From Neisseriaceae bacterium JH1-16 (GTDB lineage: Bacteria > Pseudomonadota > Gammaproteobacteria > Burkholderiales > Chromobacteriaceae), in the NCBI GenBank assembly GCA_025989215.1, contig JAPDNP010000002.1, positions 248,001 to 312,000 on the forward strand: a stretch of 64,000 nt of DNA. Reading direction: 5' to 3'. Positions 54,501 through 64,000 of this stretch are shown one piece after another. Position 1 is the first letter of the stretch. Every line of letters begins with the position of its first letter. Below the pieces are notes generated by a model that was not told the DNA's origin, made no database searches, and was given only the letters and a program-made list of their open reading frames with translations. A program made the translations under genes and the position numbers.

Positions 54501-55613
54501 CCAGTCCAGGAACTCACTCTGCGGCGAATACAATTCATGATGCGACAGGCCGAGAATCGCCTCGGCCGACGGGTTGGCCATCAGCAGCCGGCCCTCGCGA
54601 GAGACCAGGATCAGCCCTTCGGCCAGGCTGTCGAGCACGACCTGCAGCCGGCTCTCGCTCTCTTGCAGATGCTGTACCGCCGCCAGGTGCTCGCGCTCGC
54701 TACGCTGTGCCGCCAGCAATGCGCTGCAACTGTTGACCAGCGGCATCAGCCCCGCCACCAGCTCGGCGGCAAAGCCGCCCGGGCGGTTGGCCACGCCGAG
54801 CATGCCGATCATCACGCCGCGATGGTAGAGCGGCAGCCCCAGATAGTTGTCGAGCGCCGGATGGCCCGGCGGCGTGCCGGTGGAGCGCGGGTCGTTGGCC
54901 GGGTCGTTGGCGATCACCGTCTTGCCACTGGTCAGCGTCGCGCCGTACAGGGTGTCGAGCCGACGGAACAGCATGCCACCGCCGGCATGTTGGCTGTAAA
55001 GCGTCCGGCTCGGCTCATCCCAGCCGACATCGCTGATCACATGGGCCTTCAGATAGGGGGTGCCATCCGGCTCGCGCAGCACTTCGCCGATGAAGCCGTA
55101 CCCGCTGTTGGCTTCGGCCAACAACAGGTCGAGCAGCAGGCTGAACAACTGATGCGGATCGTCCTTCTGGATGAAACGGGTATGGATGTGGGTGAGCCGC
55201 TGCAATAGCGAACGGTTGCGCTCGAACTCGAGGTGGCGCTGCTGGCTGGCCGATGCATCGTCGAGCGACAGCAACAGGTAATCGATCTGGCCGGCTTCCC
55301 CGCACAGCGGCACGACACGGCCGGCCAGCCAGCCCACCTCTGGGCCCGACCGTTCGAATGCCCAGCTACCGTGGCGCTCCAGGCTGACCAGCAAGGCCGC
55401 ATCGCCCGGATAACTGGTCGGCGCCAGCAGGCTGGCCAGCGGCACACCGATCAACTGCGCGGACTCAGTCGTTAGGAGCTGGCAGAGCGCGGCATTGGCG
55501 TAGCAGAGCGGCAGGCCTTGACGGCGCGCGTCGAGCAGCGCCACCCCGCCGCCCAGGCGTGCGAACTGCTGTTGGTACCGGGCCAGGACCGGATCGGCAA
55601 ACTGGGCGTCCAT
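51522..55613 (-). CDS. PAS/GAF-GGDEF-EAL signalling protein
   Basis: 1363-residue c-di-GMP enzyme without obvious membrane helices. From the N terminus: a PAS-like domain (to ~130), a GAF domain (~150-320; [40 protein letters not shown]), then several PAS domains to ~930. The GGDEF domain (~945-1105) has an intact [14 protein letters not shown], but VGSD replaces the RxxD inhibitory site. The EAL domain (~1120-1360) keeps [40 protein letters not shown] and VAEGIET. Both activities may be retained. ATG 55613 is chosen because it follows the phosphatase stop by two bases. First large gene before cheB and fleR, so its output probably tunes motility. Confidence 0.9.
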   Translation of the reverse strand: MDAQFADPVLARYQQQFARLGGGVALLDARRQGLPLCYANAALCQLLTTESAQLIGVPLASLLAPTSYPGDAALLVSLERHGSWAFERSGPEVGWLAGRVVPLCGEAGQIDYLLLSLDDASASQQRHLEFERNRSLLQRLTHIHTRFIQKDDPHQLFSLLLDLLLAEANSGYGFIGEVLREPDGTPYLKAHVISDVGWDEPSRTLYSQHAGGGMLFRRLDTLYGATLTSGKTVIANDPANDPRSTGTPPGHPALDNYLGLPLYHRGVMIGMLGVANRPGGFAAELVAGLMPLVNSCSALLAAQRSEREHLAAVQHLQESESRLQVVLDSLAEGLILVSREGRLLMANPSAEAILGLSHHELYSPQSEFLDWQPQRSDGTPYPSEEFPHRRTLCDGVPLSGEVMGLRRPDGRRCWISVNTRPLMLAGEDTPFAVICSFDDITRQRTAELALSDSETRWRLALECAGDLVFDLNIDTGEVVAPERWCAFLGIPSIQSGRVLLGEWLQRIHPDDYLRVKSQVQQHVDADSDRFEAEYRLHCEHGWRWVRARGRVLRSEEGARRVIGTLSDVTEQHTLLADLGRYRQMIAVTSDAIAFFCNEGRLQIVNDAMLALFGQPRSAVLQRTLGECLGDDLADFLMARLGAAQRVHFQRWLPLPNAGPGVFDVRFERLDATPDQPAGLMLAVRDVTRRARDSELLREVQRVAVIGGWEADPLLQRVHATDGVAAALGLPWPEAGRGLAGLFDVLPDEGRSKLTAAVEQAFADSGELALDLRLDQNGEARHVRFRGEVRAFGESERRLVGAVQDVTAEKRASAQLKLSALVFEHCNDGVLVMDAALTIVSANPAACRLFGRPAERLLGQHPTTLLSEPGAGLDVWPLAAGPEGWAGELVGHSSRGVTLALWGTLSCVRDSHGLLSHYIAVITDFSERKRAEAQIAHMARYDFLTGLPNRVVLEEALAQAIERASLAERRFALLFVDLDRFKNINDTHGHSAGDQILRDVANRLQAVVGSDGLVCRYGGDEFVVLLEGLETPQQVEPLLGRLQRAVACPTDIGFGLLMQVSPSIGVSFYPQDGDEAETLLKHADAALYQAKASGRDTYCFFLPEMKQRAAEYLALEIALRQALPQQQLSLHFQPQLELKSGRVDSIEALLRWNHPTLGQVSPDRFIPIAEETGMIVPISLWVVEQALTLAARLHEEQRPVPVVVNLSVSQFRAEVIDVICERVRASGLPAGSVDVEVTETMLLANNERVLQLLSQLREIGIGLVLDDFGVGYSSLSYLRQFPFHKVKIDRSFVAELPTRDDDALITRAMIDLAHGLRLKVVAEGIETAEQEAMLRDMNCDVGQGYWLAEPLPLPALITFLDENA

Positions 55614-55617
55614 CGGC

Positions 55618-56094
55618 TCAGCGCACTCCGCCCTCGACTTGCCAGCGGGCGATCCAGGCGTCGCAGGCAGCCTCCAGCAGGTCGAGTACATGTTCAAAAC
55701 CGGCGGAACCGCCGTAGTAGGGATCGGGCACCGCTTGCCCGGCCGGCTCTAGCGAGTCCAGCATCAGCGCCAGTCGGGCCCGGTCACCGGGACGGGCCAG
55801 CGCTTTGAGTTCGGCCAGATGGCCGGCATCGGCGGCAAGAATCAGATCGAAACGGGCGAAATCCGCGCGGCAGACCTGGCGCGCACGCTGGGTCGACAGA
55901 TCGTAGCCGCGCAGTCGGGCCGCCGCGGTCGAGCGGGCATCCGGGGCCTCGCCGACATGGTAGCCGTGGGTCCCCGCCGAATCGACGGTGAACTCGCCTT
56001 CGAGCCCGGCCGCGGCCAGTTTGGCGCGCAGGACCGCTTCGGCGGTCGGAGAACGGCAGATATTGCCAGTGCAGCAAAACAGGATTGCGATCAT
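55618..56094 (-). CDS. Low-molecular-weight protein tyrosine phosphatase
   Basis: 158-residue cytoplasmic phosphatase. P-loop at the N terminus LFCCTGNICRSPTAEAVLR (C-x5-R-S) and general acid Asp in VPDPYYGGSAGFEHVLDL are intact. LMW-PTPs usually dephosphorylate tyrosine kinases of capsule/EPS export or arginine-phosphorylated proteins. Here it heads the leftward run into the c-di-GMP protein and the flagellar genes, with only four bases between it and the next start. Confidence 0.9.
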   Translation of the reverse strand: MIAILFCCTGNICRSPTAEAVLRAKLAAAGLEGEFTVDSAGTHGYHVGEAPDARSTAAARLRGYDLSTQRARQVCRADFARFDLILAADAGHLAELKALARPGDRARLALMLDSLEPAGQAVPDPYYGGSAGFEHVLDLLEAACDAWIARWQVEGGVR

Positions 56095-56353
56095 CTGCTT
56101 GATTTTCAGCCTTGTGACGGTCCGCCAGTCTCTCGCCGACTTCGCCGGCGCCTCCCTACATATCGCCCGGTCAAATTTCGGGCGGGATTATGTTAACAGC
56201 GTAGCGGCGAACGCGCCGTATCGACGGCAAAACTTTTGCCTTGCCGCAAACCCGCCGAAGACCGCTCAGGCGACAAGGTCGCACTGCGATCCCTCTTGTC
56301 GATCGTGCCACGGCCGCCTACTCTTGCGCATCTTTACCGTTTCGGGATACCCC

Positions 56354-57595
56354 GTGCACTACCGCTCTCTGCTCGTCGCCCCGCTGCTGGCCGCCCTGCT
56401 CGCCGCCTGCGCCACCCAACAGCCCGCCGCGCCCATCAGCGCCCCGACTCCCAGCCCCGCCGCTTCCGAACCGCTGTCAGTACCGATGCCGCCGGAAGGG
56501 CTCGACATCGTGCCGCCGCCGGCGCAGCCGGTGGTGACCAAGCCCGTCGTCGCCAACCCGGCCTGGCGCGACGAGAAACAAGGGCGCGTACTGCTCGACA
56601 GGCTGCTGCCCCGCTACGCCGACGACCGCAAGGGCTGGCTCGCCGACATCATGGGCGCCTTCAGCGCGCTGAAGATCCCGTACACACCGGAATACTTCTG
56701 CGCGGTGATCGCGGTGGCCGACCAGGAGTCGAACCTGCAGTCCGACCCGACCGTGGCACGCCTGCCGCAGATCGTCTGGGGCGAGATCCAGAAGCGGGCC
56801 GACAAGTATCACATCCCGATGGTGGTCGTGGAGACCGCGCTGCGCAAAACCTCGCCGGACGGGCGCACCTACAAGGAGCGCATCGACACGCTGCGCACCA
56901 AGCGCCAGATGAACGCGCTGTTCGAGGACATGGTGCGCGAGGTGCCATTCAGTCAGACCGCCTTCGAACACAAGAATCCAATCCGCGACGGCGGGCCGAT
57001 GCAGGTCAGTGTGGCGTTCGCCGAATCGCACGTGCAGGTATGGCCGTTCCCGTATCAATTGAAGAGCAGCCTGCGCGACGAGGTGTTCACCCGGCGCGGC
57101 AGTGTCTACTTCGGCACCGCGATCTTGCTGCAGTATCCGGCGCCGTACACGCAGATGATCTATCGCTTCGCCGACTTCAACGCCGGGCGCTACGCCAGCC
57201 GCAATGCCGCGTTCCAGGCCGCGGTGGCACGACTCTCCGGCCGCAAGCTGGCGCTCGACGGCGACCTGTTGCTGTACAACCCGGACCACTCCCTGTCGAA
57301 CCAGACCAGCGGCACGCAGAGCGCGGTCATGTCGCTGGGCCGGCGCCTTGGCATGAACAACGCCGAGATCCTGCGTGATATGAAGCAGGAGAAGACCTCG
57401 GGCTTTGCCCAGACGCCGCTCTACCAGAAGCTGTACGCGCTGACCGATCAGGCCGCCGCCCGCAAGGTGGCGCGCGAACAGATCCCGCAGATCGTGCTGG
57501 TGAGTCCGAAGTTCACTCACACGCTGACCACCGAGTGGTTTGCCAATAAGGTGAACGGCCGCTACCAGGGCTGCATGAGCCGCTCGCCGTACTGA
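56354..57595 (+). CDS. DUF1615 lipoprotein
   Basis: 413-residue outer-membrane-type lipoprotein of the DUF1615 family, function unknown. GTG 56354 is chosen because it starts the signal peptide VHYRSLLVAPLLAALLAACA with lipobox LAAC. A Pro/Ala-rich spacer follows, then the conserved domain: IPYTPEYFCAVIAVADQESN (a lysozyme-like Glu environment), GGPMQVSVAFAESH, RRGSVYFGTAILLQYPAPYT and RFADFNAGRYASRNAAFQAA. The GPMQVS motif recalls lytic transglycosylases, so a cell-wall role is possible. Confidence 0.8.
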   Translation: MHYRSLLVAPLLAALLAACATQQPAAPISAPTPSPAASEPLSVPMPPEGLDIVPPPAQPVVTKPVVANPAWRDEKQGRVLLDRLLPRYADDRKGWLADIMGAFSALKIPYTPEYFCAVIAVADQESNLQSDPTVARLPQIVWGEIQKRADKYHIPMVVVETALRKTSPDGRTYKERIDTLRTKRQMNALFEDMVREVPFSQTAFEHKNPIRDGGPMQVSVAFAESHVQVWPFPYQLKSSLRDEVFTRRGSVYFGTAILLQYPAPYTQMIYRFADFNAGRYASRNAAFQAAVARLSGRKLALDGDLLLYNPDHSLSNQTSGTQSAVMSLGRRLGMNNAEILRDMKQEKTSGFAQTPLYQKLYALTDQAAARKVAREQIPQIVLVSPKFTHTLTTEWFANKVNGRYQGCMSRSPY

Positions 57596-57610
57596 TTCCC
57601 GCCCCTGCCC

Positions 57611-57644
57611 AGCCGCCGCCGTGCCCTGCAGCGCGGCGGCTTTG
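57611..57644 (+). terminator. Terminator after the DUF1615 gene
   Basis: AGCCGCCGC (57611-57619) pairs with GCGGCGGCT (57633-57641) followed by TTG; it lies 15 bases after the stop at 57595. Moderate T content. Confidence 0.6.
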
Positions 57645-57687
57645 CCTTTATAGTGACGGGAAGTATCCCGTTCGGACTCCCCAAACG

Positions 57688-58314
57688 ATGCCCGAGTCTT
57701 CGCATGAGTACCCACTGATCGCCTGCCACGACTGCGATCTCGTTTATCAGGAAACCGCCCTTCCTCCTGGCGGCGAGGCGCGTTGTCAGCGCTGCGGCGC
57801 GCTACTGTATCGGGACACCACCGGCTGCATCCAGCGCTCTCTCGCCTACTGCAGTGCCGCCCTGCTGGTTTTCATACTGGTCAATGCCTTTCCCATCCTG
57901 GAGCTGGAAACCCAGGGCATCCGCCGCAATGCGACGCTGTATGGCACGGCGCTGACGCTATACCACGAGAACATGGCTCCAGTTGCCGCGCTGGTGGCCC
58001 TGACCACGCTGCTGGTGCCGGCACTCGAACTGGCGGCGATCTGCTACCTGCTGCTGTTCCTCAACCTGAAGCGCCGCCCGCCGGGCTTCGCCGACCTGAT
58101 GCGACTGATTCAGTTGATGCGCCCCTGGGGCATGGTCGAAGTGTTCCTGATCGGCGTACTGGTGTCGCTGGTGAAGCTCGCCCATATGGCGCACGTGCTA
58201 CCGGGCCTCGGGCTGTGGTCATTCGGTGTCCTGATCCTGCTGATGGCCGCCAGCGCCGGCTCTTTCGATGCGCATGAAATCTGGAGGCAGTACGAAAAGT
58301 GTCCAAACAGCTGA
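57688..58314 (+). CDS. pqiA: PqiA-type membrane protein, first copy
   Basis: 208-residue inner-membrane protein, half the size of E. coli PqiA/YebS. An N-terminal zinc-ribbon-like pair of CxxC motifs (CHDCDLVYQ and CQRCGALLYR) precedes four membrane helices (LAYCSAALLVFILVNAFPIL is the first) and RPWGMVEVFLIGVLVSLVKL, conserved in the family. First of the pqiA-pqiA-pqiB-pqiC unit, which handles lipid traffic between membranes. Confidence 0.88.
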   Translation: MPESSHEYPLIACHDCDLVYQETALPPGGEARCQRCGALLYRDTTGCIQRSLAYCSAALLVFILVNAFPILELETQGIRRNATLYGTALTLYHENMAPVAALVALTTLLVPALELAAICYLLLFLNLKRRPPGFADLMRLIQLMRPWGMVEVFLIGVLVSLVKLAHMAHVLPGLGLWSFGVLILLMAASAGSFDAHEIWRQYEKCPNS

Positions 58315-58928
58315 CCGCCACCGAGATGGGCTTGGTGCCATGTCATGGCTGCGGCCTGCTGTGCCAGGCGCCGCCGCCCGAACAGCACGGCTACTGTCCG
58401 CGCTGCCAGGCACCGCTGCATGCCCGCCGGCCGGGCAGCGTGCAGCGTGCCTGGGCCTACCTCGTCTCCGCAGCAATCCTGTTCTTTCCGGCCAACCTGC
58501 TGCCCATGATGCTGACCACATCGCTTGGCCGAACGCAAAAAGACACGATCATGAGCGGCGTGGTATATCTGTGGGTTTCCGGCTCCTGGCCGCTGGCGCT
58601 AGTGGTGTTCGTCGCGAGCATCATGGTGCCGCTCACCAAGATCCTGGCACTGTTCCTGCTGTTGATTACCATCCAGCTGCGCTCGGAGTGGGCGCCCTTG
58701 CAGCGCACCCGGCTCTACCGCCTGCTCGAACTGGTCGGCCCCTGGTCGATGCTCGACATCTACGTGCTGGGCCTATTGGTGTCACTGGTCCAGCTGCAAT
58801 CGCTCGCCACCATCCTGCCCGGCCCCGCAGCGCTAGCCTTCGCCGGCGTGGTGGTGCTGTCGATGCTGTCGGCCATGAGCCTAGACCCCAGACTGATCTG
58901 GGACCCGATTGGAGAGAACAGTGACTGA
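58299..58928 (+). CDS. pqiA: PqiA-type membrane protein, second copy
   Basis: 209 residues, the counterpart of the second half of E. coli PqiA. CxxC motifs CHGCGLLCQ and CPRCQAPLHA, then four helices, with LVGPWSMLDIYVLGLLVSLV matching the first copy's conserved segment. The start is GTG 58299 with GGAGG upstream, overlapping the first copy by 16 bases. E. coli carries both halves in one chain; here they are separate proteins. Confidence 0.88.
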   Translation: MSKQLTATEMGLVPCHGCGLLCQAPPPEQHGYCPRCQAPLHARRPGSVQRAWAYLVSAAILFFPANLLPMMLTTSLGRTQKDTIMSGVVYLWVSGSWPLALVVFVASIMVPLTKILALFLLLITIQLRSEWAPLQRTRLYRLLELVGPWSMLDIYVLGLLVSLVQLQSLATILPGPAALAFAGVVVLSMLSAMSLDPRLIWDPIGENSD

Positions 58929-60546
58929 GCCCGTCTCGTCCACCCCGCCCCCGCCTCCGGCTCCCGACGTACGCCCGCGCCGTCGCTGGAGCCCATCGCT
59001 GGTCTGGCTGATTCCGGCCATCGCCGCGGTGATCGCCGGCTATCTGGCCGTGCACGCCATCCTGTCGCGCGGCCCGAGCGTCACCATCGCTTTCAAGAGC
59101 GCCGAGGGCCTGGAGGCCGGCAAGACCAAGATCAAGTACAAGGACGTCGACGTCGGTGAAGTGACTGCGATCACCCTCAGCGCCGACCGTAAGCACATCG
59201 TCGCCACCGCGCAGCTGTCGCGCGACATGGAGCCCTATCTGGTCGACGACAGCCGCTTCTGGGTGGTGCGACCGCGCATCGCCGGCGGCACCGTGTCGGG
59301 TCTGAGCACTCTGCTGTCCGGCGCCTACATCGGCTTCGACGTCGGCCATTCGGTCAAGGAGCGGACCAGCTTCAGCGGCCTCGACGTGCCGCCGATCATC
59401 ACCGGCGACCAGCCGGGCCGGCAATACCAGCTGATCGCCGACGATCTGGGCTCGCTCGATGTGGGGGCGCCGCTGTACTACCGGCGCATCGCAGTGGGGC
59501 GGGTAATCGGTTACAAGCTCGACCCGACCGGCCACAGCGTGATGGTGTCGGTATTCGTCGAGGCACCGTACGACAAGTTCGTCACGCCGCAGACCCGCTT
59601 CTGGAACGCCAGCGGCGTCGACCTGAAGATCGATGCCAACGGCGTCAAACTCGACACCCAGTCGATGGCCAGCATCGTGCTCGGCGGCATCGCCTTCGAG
59701 ACGCCGGACAGTGATGAGGCGATGGAGCAGGCCACGCCCAACACCAGCTTCACTCTGGCCCGCGACCGCGAGCAGGCGCTGCGTAGCCCGGACAGCGTGG
59801 TGCGCACCGTGCTGTTCCGTTTCCGGCAGTCGCTGCGCGGCCTGTCGGTGGGTGCCCCGGTGGACTTCCGCGGCATCGCGCTCGGCGAGGTCACCCGCAT
59901 CGGCGTCGAGTACAACAAGGAACAGAACAACCTCGACATGCTGGTGCAGGCGCGCATCTATCCGAGCCGCTTGCGCAATCTGTCCAAGCAGAGCATCACC
60001 ACCGAGGAAAACGACCAGCACCTGCATCGCATCGCCGAGCATGGACTGCGCGCGCAGCTGCGTTCGGCCAACCTGTTGACCGGCCAGCTCTACGTGGCGC
60101 TCGACTTCTTCCCGAACGCCAAGCCAGCCCAAATCGTCAACAAGAACGGCGTGATGGAACTGCCGACCATGCCGGGCGACCTGGAAGAACTGCAGGCGAC
60201 GCTCAAGCGCATCGCCGCCCGCCTCGACAAGGTACCGCTCGACACCATCGGCAAGCAGCTGCAGCAGAACCTGACCGCGTTGAACAAGACGCTCGACGAG
60301 GCCAACGGCCTGATGACGCAGCTGAACGGTCAGGTGGCGCCCGAGGCACAGAAGACGCTGCAACAGCTCAACGAGACCCTGCAGTCGGCGCAGCGCACGC
60401 TGTCGCCCGACTCGCCGGCGCAGCAAGACGTGCGTGCCGCCGCGCAGGAAGTCAGCAAGGCGGCGCAGAGCTTCCGCGCGCTGAGCGACTACCTGGAACG
60501 CCACCCCGAGGCACTGGTGCGGGGCAAACAGGAGGACAAACCATGA
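58921..60546 (+). CDS. pqiB: PqiB-type MCE protein
   Basis: 541-residue protein with one N-terminal helix (SLVWLIPAIAAVIAGYLAVH) and three MCE domains (first: VTIAFKSAEGLEAGKTKIKY; second: QYQLIADDLGSLDVGAPLYY; third: SLRGLSVGAPVDFRGIALGE), plus a long C-terminal helical part, as in the PqiB tunnel that bridges the periplasm. GTG 58921 is chosen after GGAGA; it overlaps the previous gene by eight bases. Length matches E. coli PqiB (546). Confidence 0.92.
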   Translation: MTEPVSSTPPPPPAPDVRPRRRWSPSLVWLIPAIAAVIAGYLAVHAILSRGPSVTIAFKSAEGLEAGKTKIKYKDVDVGEVTAITLSADRKHIVATAQLSRDMEPYLVDDSRFWVVRPRIAGGTVSGLSTLLSGAYIGFDVGHSVKERTSFSGLDVPPIITGDQPGRQYQLIADDLGSLDVGAPLYYRRIAVGRVIGYKLDPTGHSVMVSVFVEAPYDKFVTPQTRFWNASGVDLKIDANGVKLDTQSMASIVLGGIAFETPDSDEAMEQATPNTSFTLARDREQALRSPDSVVRTVLFRFRQSLRGLSVGAPVDFRGIALGEVTRIGVEYNKEQNNLDMLVQARIYPSRLRNLSKQSITTEENDQHLHRIAEHGLRAQLRSANLLTGQLYVALDFFPNAKPAQIVNKNGVMELPTMPGDLEELQATLKRIAARLDKVPLDTIGKQLQQNLTALNKTLDEANGLMTQLNGQVAPEAQKTLQQLNETLQSAQRTLSPDSPAQQDVRAAAQEVSKAAQSFRALSDYLERHPEALVRGKQEDKP

Positions 60547-61115
60547 TCGCGCGCCTGACGCTGGCGGCCGGCCTCGCGGCGCTGTTGGCCGGTTGCGCCT
60601 CGCCACCGGCCCAGTTCTACCAATTGCATGCGCTGGCGCCGGCTGGCACCGCTGGTGCCGACACCCGCAGCTTGCTGGTCGGCCCGGTGACGGTACCGGC
60701 CGCCCACGACCGGCCGCAGTTGATGGTCAACGACGGCGACAACCGCCTGACCCTGCTCGAACAGCAGCGCTGGGCCGGCACCTTGCAACGCAATCTGGCC
60801 GAAGCATTGGCCGGCAATCTGCGCAGCGAGCTGGGCCTGGCGCGCGTCTATGTCTACCCGGTAGTCGGCGTTCCCGAAGCGGACCGCCAACTGCTGCTCG
60901 ACCTGCAGGCGTTCGACAACCGCGTCGGCCGCTCGGTGCGGCTGGCCGGCACCTGGACGCTGGTCGCCCGCGGCAAGACGACGGCGGGCGGGCCGATCGA
61001 CGTCGAACAGCCGGTCGCCGGCAGCGGCTATCCGGCGCTGATCGCGGCGCAGGAGCAGGCGCTGCTGACGATCAGCCGCCAGATCGCTGCCGGCATCGCG
61101 ACATCCGCGCCGTAA
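60543..61115 (+). CDS. pqiC: PqiC-type outer-membrane lipoprotein
   Basis: 190-residue lipoprotein (signal LTLAAGLAALLAGCAS, lipobox LAGC) of the DUF330/ABC-auxiliary family that forms the outer-membrane end of the PqiABC system. Core QFYQLHALAP, LLVGPVTVPAAHDRPQLMVN and RWAGTLQRNLAEALAGNLRS are typical. Overlaps pqiB by four bases. Confidence 0.9.
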   Translation: MIARLTLAAGLAALLAGCASPPAQFYQLHALAPAGTAGADTRSLLVGPVTVPAAHDRPQLMVNDGDNRLTLLEQQRWAGTLQRNLAEALAGNLRSELGLARVYVYPVVGVPEADRQLLLDLQAFDNRVGRSVRLAGTWTLVARGKTTAGGPIDVEQPVAGSGYPALIAAQEQALLTISRQIAAGIATSAP

Positions 61116-61138
61116 CGCAGCAATAGGTACGCTCCGAC

Positions 61139-61162
61139 AACAGGCGTTACGGCGCCTGTTTT
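61139..61162 (+). terminator. pqi terminator
   Basis: AACAGGCG (61139-61146) pairs with CGCCTGTT (61153-61160) followed by TTG; it is 23 bases after the pqiC stop. Confidence 0.65.
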
Positions 61163-61272
61163 GCCGTCCGCTCTGGGCCAGACTATTTGGTGCTTTGCTG
61201 ATGCCGTGTCCGTCCTTCCGCTTGCGACCCGATCGGCATAGCATCGAGCTTCCACCTTTAGGGAGCGATTGC

Positions 61273-61941
61273 ATGAGTCAACAACAATGGACCGCCGTCG
61301 ACGACTATTTCACCCGCCACCTGGCACCGTCCGACCCGGCGCTCGACGCGGCCTTGCGGGACAGCGACACGGCCGGCCTGCCGCCGCAGCATGTCGCGCC
61401 GAATCAGGGCAAACTGCTGCAGCTGTTGGCCGAAATCCAGGGCGCGCGGCGCATCCTCGAGATCGGCACGCTGGCCGGCTACAGCACCATCTGGCTGGCT
61501 CGCGCCCTGCCGGACGACGGCCAACTGGTGACGCTGGAGGCCAGTGCAGCGCACGCCGCGGTGGCGCAACGCAATCTGGAACGCGCCGGCGTCGCCCACC
61601 GGGTGGAACTGCGCGTCGGGCAAGCGCTGGACAGCCTGGCCCGGCTCACCTCCGAGGGCGCCGCGCCGTTCGACCTGATCTTCATCGACGCCGACAAGCC
61701 CAACAACCCGCACTATCTGGAGGCCGCGCTGCAGCTGTCGCGACCGGGCACGCTGATTGTCGCCGACAATGTGGTGCGCCAGGGCGGCGTGATCGAGGCG
61801 GCCAGCCCGGATGCCAGCGTGCAGGGAGTGCGCCGCTTCACCGAACAACTGGCGGCCAACCCGCGGCTGAGCAGCACCGCGATCCAGACCGTCGGCAGCA
61901 AGGGTTGGGACGGCTTCGCGCTGATCCGGGTACGCGACTGA
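61273..61941 (+). CDS. Class I SAM-dependent O-methyltransferase
   Basis: 222-residue enzyme of the catechol-O-methyltransferase-like family (Methyltransf_3). SAM site RRILEIGTLAGYSTIWLARA, acidic loop VTLEASAAHAAVAQRNLERA and metal-binding region FDLIFIDADKPNNPHYLEAA with IVADNVVRQGGVIE are intact. ATG 61273 fits family length and follows GGGAG; an upstream ATG (61195) would add 26 atypical residues. Substrate unknown. Confidence 0.9.
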   Translation: MSQQQWTAVDDYFTRHLAPSDPALDAALRDSDTAGLPPQHVAPNQGKLLQLLAEIQGARRILEIGTLAGYSTIWLARALPDDGQLVTLEASAAHAAVAQRNLERAGVAHRVELRVGQALDSLARLTSEGAAPFDLIFIDADKPNNPHYLEAALQLSRPGTLIVADNVVRQGGVIEAASPDASVQGVRRFTEQLAANPRLSSTAIQTVGSKGWDGFALIRVRD

Positions 61942-62051
61942 ACGACACGTCGGGCGGGAGCGACTCGACAATGTCGCCGCGTTGACCTTGCCCGATGCAC
62001 GGTCTACCGAAGGACAACGCCCCTGCCTCTGCTGCCGTACCGCAATAAATA

Positions 62052-62089
62052 GACACGGCGACGTGCCCAAGCGGGTCCGTCGCCGTGTC
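62052..62089. terminator. Hairpin between O-methyltransferase and uvrB
   Basis: GACACGGCGACG (62052-62063) pairs perfectly with CGTCGCCGTGTC (62078-62089), 14-base loop. It sits between two convergent genes and can serve both; weak T-tracts. Confidence 0.65.
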
Positions 62090-62131
62090 GTCATTCGAAA
62101 GCCGGGGTCGAAACTTGGCCGCCCCCCCGGT

Positions 62132-64000
<1,869 letters not shown>

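Noticed and set aside
58666-60606. 646-codon leftward open frame
   Set aside because: Lies opposite pqiA/pqiB, which show clear MCE domains; the Arg/His/Gln-rich product is typical of antisense reading in high-GC DNA.

Overview
The window reads as the chromosome of a high-GC betaproteobacterium, most likely Neisseriales/Chromobacteriaceae. This is inferred from the style of the core genes (ssb beside a YajR-type exporter, pepP-ubiH-visC-dsbC, a complete fliE-to-fliR block led by a FleR/FlrC-type sigma-54 activator, pqiAABC, uvrB); no rRNA or other decisive marker is present.

Layout. 1-2.0 kb: core DNA (yajR-like exporter, ssb, ssb terminator). 2.1-9.6 kb: patchwork accessory DNA. It starts with a tyrosine-recombinase-like gene cut off at its catalytic domain, followed by an AT-rich segment with a secreted protein and a 50-residue protein. 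Next comes an IS5-type transposase fragment interrupted by an IS427-group element with clear terminal inverted repeats, then CapA, an alpha/beta hydrolase, gene remnants, a 36-residue His-rich peptide, a Met-rich cytochrome c and a cysteine-dioxygenase-like cupin. 9.8-17.9 kb: a putrescine uptake and degradation operon (puuC-spuC-potFGHI) divergent from its probable LuxR-type regulator. 18.0-19.0 kb: a decayed aspA. 19.1-26.1 kb: an unusual catabolic group (flavin monooxygenase, RidA, DUF1028 protein, ArgE-type deacetylase), a 1-kb stretch without recognisable genes, then an orphan polyamine-type binding protein and a LysR regulator. 26.3-29.8 kb: MDR oxidoreductase with divergent LysR, then frmA followed by a truncated fghA. 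29.9-37.4 kb: wzz-like, ACBP, dsbC, visC, ubiH, pepP, vanZ-like, a 69-residue protein and yebC. 37.5-56.1 kb: one long leftward run with almost no gaps: low-molecular-weight tyrosine phosphatase, a PAS/GAF/GGDEF/EAL protein, a receiver-less CheB, FleR, fliEFGHIJKLMNOP, a GNAT acetyltransferase, fliQ, fliR. 56.3-61.1 kb: DUF1615 lipoprotein and pqiA-pqiA-pqiB-pqiC. 61.3-64 kb: O-methyltransferase and the uvrB gene, which runs off the window.

How it works together. The pot/spu/puu genes form a self-contained route from external putrescine towards GABA. The flagellar run joins structural and export genes to three signalling proteins (PTP, c-di-GMP enzyme, methylesterase domain) and to the sigma-54 activator, whose usual kinase partner FleS is absent here.

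The most striking non-gene signal is the word TTCGGCCAA/TTGGCCGAA. I counted about 28 exact copies by eye. None lies in the first 16.3 kb and only one lies between 16.4 and 26.3 kb, while it is frequent in core-like DNA from 26 kb onward. This resembles an uptake-signal-like or otherwise selected genomic word that is missing from acquired DNA. No tRNA, rRNA or CRISPR array was seen.
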